This document shows positions 61,686 to 64,000 of a DNA stretch of 64,000 nucleotides, one piece after another. The notes beneath the pieces are model-generated. The model ran no database searches. It was not told the origin of the DNA and saw nothing but the letters and a program-made list of their open reading frames with translations. A program made the position numbers and the translations under genes. This DNA is from JAICMB01 sp963802915 (GTDB lineage: Bacteria > Acidobacteriota > Terriglobia > Bryobacterales > Bryobacteraceae). Position 1 is the first letter of the stretch, and the number at the start of each line of letters is the position of its first letter. Location of the stretch: contig CAWDKQ010000024.1 in assembly GCA_963802915.1 (NCBI GenBank), positions 62,001 through 126,000 on the forward strand, in the 5' to 3' direction.

Positions 61686-63080
61686 TTAGCAACCGATCCC
61701 AAGCTTTTTCATTTTGTACAAAAGCGCTTTGTAATCGATTTTGAGAAGAGCGGCAGCCTGCTTACGATTCCACCGCGAGGAATTCAGAGCTACCAGAATC
61801 GCTTCGGTTTCGCTCTCTGCCTTATGACGCGCCACGCGCTCGAGCACGGGTGTCTGCGGCACCGGGGTCGATTCGTCATCCTCATGAGGACGAGTTCGTA
61901 CTCTGCGCTGCTTTGCTTTCGCCAGATCCTCGATAATTATTTCCGGAGACCGCATCACAACCAGCTTCCGGATAATGTTCTCCAACTCTCGCACGTTCCC
62001 TGGCCAGTCGTATGCGGTAAATGCTTCGAGTAGCGCGGGCGTCAACAAGGCATCCGGATACTCGCCTCCAGCGTGCTTTCGCAAAAGAAATTCGGCTAGG
62101 GCCGGAAGATCCTCAAGACGTTGTCGCAGCGGGGGAATATGGAACGAAAACACGTTCAAGCGATAGAACAAGTCCTGGCGGAAATCGTTGTTCAGCATTG
62201 CGTGCTCGAGATCGCGGTGCGTAGCCGCGATTACCCGAACATCGACGCGCACCGTTTCCGATCCACCCAAACGGCGGTACTCCTGGTCCTGTAGGACCTG
62301 GAGCAGTTTGGCTTGGAGCCGTAAATCCATATCGCCGATTTCGTCCAGGAGTAGAGTGCCTCCGTCCGCCAGGTCGAAGATCCCCGGTTTTCTGCGAAAG
62401 GCGCCGGTAAAAGCTCCGCGTTCGTAGCCGAATAATTCGCTCTCCATCAATTCCGCCGGAACTGCCGCGCAATTCAATTTGATGAAAGGCTTCCCTGCAA
62501 GCGGCGATTGCGCATGCAAATCGCGAGCAAGCATTTCCTTGCCGGTTCCTGTTTCTCCTTGAATCACCACGGGACAGTCGGATGCGGAAATCCTCCGGAC
62601 CGCGTCTTGAATCTCGCGCATTCCCTTGTGTGATCCGTAGAACGTACCATCGGTGGCAACACGGGGAGCAAGAGCCGAGCGTTCCGCGTGTGTGTCGGCC
62701 CCATCGAGAACTCTCTTCAAGGCCAGGCGTAGATGCTCGTGTGTGACCGGTTTTGCCAGAAAGTCACTGGCGCCTACCTTCATCGCCTCTACGACGGTCA
62801 CGGGTGTGGAAAGGCAAGACAGCATGATGACAGGCAGGTTGCTGTCCATCCGCCGAATTTCACGCAGCGTTTCAAGCCCATTTCTGCTCGGCATCATAAC
62901 ATCCAGCAGAACCGCGTCGATTGCCAGAGGCTCGCGCAAACGGGCCAGGACCTCGTTGCCGTCCCCCGCCATTTCAACGTTGTAGCCCTGGGAACGCAAC
63001 GTCATGTCCAGGTAACCGCGGACTACGCTCTCATCCTCGCCGATGAGAATAGTCTGTCGTGAGGTTTCCTCTGCCATCAT
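61686..63080 (-). CDS. Sigma-54-dependent response regulator (NtrC family)
   Basis: 464 aa from the first of two ATG codons, with GAGGA 7 bases upstream. Receiver domain with Asp60 (VLLDVMMPSRNG) and Lys in FLAKPVTHEH. The AAA+ domain has Walker A GETGTGKE, the sigma-54 contact loop GAFTGAF and Walker B GGTLLLDEIGDMD, plus the DWPGNVRELENIIRKLV C-domain. A Fis-type helix-turn-helix ends the protein (NRKQAAALLKIDYKALLYKM). Partner of the kinase upstream on the same strand. Targets are unknown; polysaccharide genes are a candidate. Confidence 0.95.
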   Translation of the reverse strand: MMAEETSRQTILIGEDESVVRGYLDMTLRSQGYNVEMAGDGNEVLARLREPLAIDAVLLDVMMPSRNGLETLREIRRMDSNLPVIMLSCLSTPVTVVEAMKVGASDFLAKPVTHEHLRLALKRVLDGADTHAERSALAPRVATDGTFYGSHKGMREIQDAVRRISASDCPVVIQGETGTGKEMLARDLHAQSPLAGKPFIKLNCAAVPAELMESELFGYERGAFTGAFRRKPGIFDLADGGTLLLDEIGDMDLRLQAKLLQVLQDQEYRRLGGSETVRVDVRVIAATHRDLEHAMLNNDFRQDLFYRLNVFSFHIPPLRQRLEDLPALAEFLLRKHAGGEYPDALLTPALLEAFTAYDWPGNVRELENIIRKLVVMRSPEIIIEDLAKAKQRRVRTRPHEDDESTPVPQTPVLERVARHKAESETEAILVALNSSRWNRKQAAALLKIDYKALLYKMKKLGIGC

Positions 63081-63136
63081 AGCGAGATCCTCATGCTGTA
63101 GCTTTCTTGTCAAACGGCCCCGCCGATTGAGACCGC

Positions 63137-64000
63137 TTACCCGAGGGGAAAGGAAGCACAAAAGAAAATATGGAACCTGATGGCTGGCTGCCTGCCCAGA
63201 TCAGAACCCTGATGTCGCTGTATAATTGTGCGGCAAATGGCAAGTCCTAGCCCACCACCGCATGGGTCTTGAGTTGCCGAGTAGGACGTATATTCCTCGA
63301 AAATCGTTTCAAGGTGTTCCGGACGAATTCCCGCGCCTGAATCGCGTATATCGATACGGTAGGAGTTCGGTGCAAGACTACTCTGCCGGCGACGATCCGT
63401 GAGATTGGCCCCCGGCGCCAGAAAACGCCTTTCCCAAAAATAGGGATAACCCGAAATCTCGATCTCTCCACGCCGCTGTGAGGCCCGGCACGCGTTGTCC
63501 AGCAGGTTGATCAATACCTGTTCGATCTGGGAGCGCTCGAACAACAGTGGCCCATCCGGAGGGAGTAGTCGCTTTACTACAATTCTCAGCTCCTTCTCTT
63601 GAGCGATCGGTTCCATGGTTTTCACAACCTGATCGATACACTCTTCGATCCGGCCTTCCCGCAATTGAGGTTCGCGTTCCCGTCGTCCGGCGATGCTGAG
63701 TTCGAGCATTGTCGAGGTCAATCGCGTCATGATTCCAACACCATGGCGCATCCGGTGCAGTGCTTCGATCTGATTGCTATTAATGGATCCTAGTTCGCCG
63801 CTCGCCAGAAGACCTAGAAAGCCATTAATTGCGGTCAACGGCACTCGGAATTCATGAACGGCGCGCGCGAGATAGTTAGTTCTCTGCTGATCGTATTCCT
63901 GTAAACGCAGGTTAGCTTCCAGGAGACCTTGTAGGAGTTCATCTCGCTGCACCCTCAGAGAACTTGCCTCGGAGTACGATACCGCGGAACGGAAGTACGC
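63137..64000 (-). CDS. Sensor histidine kinase, partial at the right edge and frameshifted near the 3' end
   Basis: The frame is open to the window edge, so the N-terminus is missing; a GTG at 63952 is internal, because the frame continues upstream. A coiled coil leads to a HisKA domain with a degenerate H-box LARAVHEFRVPLTAINGF, then the N-box LINLLDNACRAS, G1 IRDSGAGIRPEH and G2 GGGLGLAICRTI. After RHQG the frame degenerates (SDLGRQPAIRF), but the next frame reads IWAGSQPSGSIFSFVLPF, the normal kinase ending, and stops at 63091, 10 bases before the regulator start. A one-base insertion at about 63202-63205 explains this. Whether it is natural or a sequencing error cannot be told. Confidence 0.85.
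   Translation of the reverse strand, partial: AYFRSAVSYSEASSLRVQRDELLQGLLEANLRLQEYDQQRTNYLARAVHEFRVPLTAINGFLGLLASGELGSINSNQIEALHRMRHGVGIMTRLTSTMLELSIAGRREREPQLREGRIEECIDQVVKTMEPIAQEKELRIVVKRLLPPDGPLLFERSQIEQVLINLLDNACRASQRRGEIEISGYPYFWERRFLAPGANLTDRRRQSSLAPNSYRIDIRDSGAGIRPEHLETIFEEYTSYSATQDPCGGGLGLAICRTIIQRHQGSDLGRQPAIRFHIFFCASFPLG

Overview
The window looks like a chromosomal segment of a soil-type Acidobacteriota, most likely near Solibacter/Bryobacter. This is an inference from gene content: a large TonB-dependent receptor with an N-terminal carboxypeptidase-regulatory domain, a PEP-CTERM protein, many exported proteins with short signal peptides ending in A-Q, an M13 peptidase, a DUF2339 protein, and moderately high GC. 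No rRNA, tRNA, CRISPR array, insertion sequence or phage gene was recognised.

Region 1 (1-10431) is one tightly overlapped operon for the succinate-propionate (Wood-Werkman) pathway: carboxyltransferase 5S, 12S, an OadG-like membrane subunit, biotin carrier, methylmalonyl-CoA epimerase, both mutase subunits, the MeaB chaperone and a succinate/acetate-type CoA-transferase. No biotin carboxylase and no sodium-pump beta subunit is present. A perfect 16-bp palindrome lies upstream at 63-78. Region 2 (10428-26193) is mixed: a DUF4097-like protein, orphan thiG, the TonB receptor, an exported methyltransferase, an HDOD protein, an ABC exporter pair, a collagen-like secreted protein, a NarL-type two-component pair, a Tam-like methyltransferase, a Tat-exported sugar isomerase and an OmpA-family protein.

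Region 3 (26243-30295) has an amidohydrolase with unusual metal ligands followed by glcE and glcF, with no glcD in the window. Region 4 (30414-38968) holds a multidomain subtilase, a possible small protein, two strong hairpins, a PEP-CTERM protein, a TPR protein with two unknown secreted helical proteins, a MarR regulator and an M13 metallopeptidase. Region 5 (39050-44646, leftward) is a glyQ-glyS-ppdK operon.

Region 6 (44767-50284) is the most distinctive part. It encodes a fused sugar N-acetyltransferase/3,4-ketoisomerase, a sugar aminotransferase, a polyprenyl-phosphate glycosyltransferase, a multi-membrane GT-C-like transferase, a DUF7024-like anchored protein and a specialised NusG paralogue. 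Together they suggest synthesis of a dTDP-3-acetamido-3,6-dideoxyhexose, its loading on a lipid carrier, and its transfer outside the inner membrane. Region 7 (50301-64000) has an alpha/beta hydrolase, a striking nested inverted repeat (51650-51686), DUF2339 and M48 proteins, a leftward aminotransferase-TerC pair, a lipocalin-like secreted protein, a phospholipase C-like phosphoesterase, a polysaccharide deacetylase, and a leftward sensor kinase/sigma-54 regulator pair. The kinase gene has an apparent one-base frameshift near its 3' end and runs off the right edge of the window.
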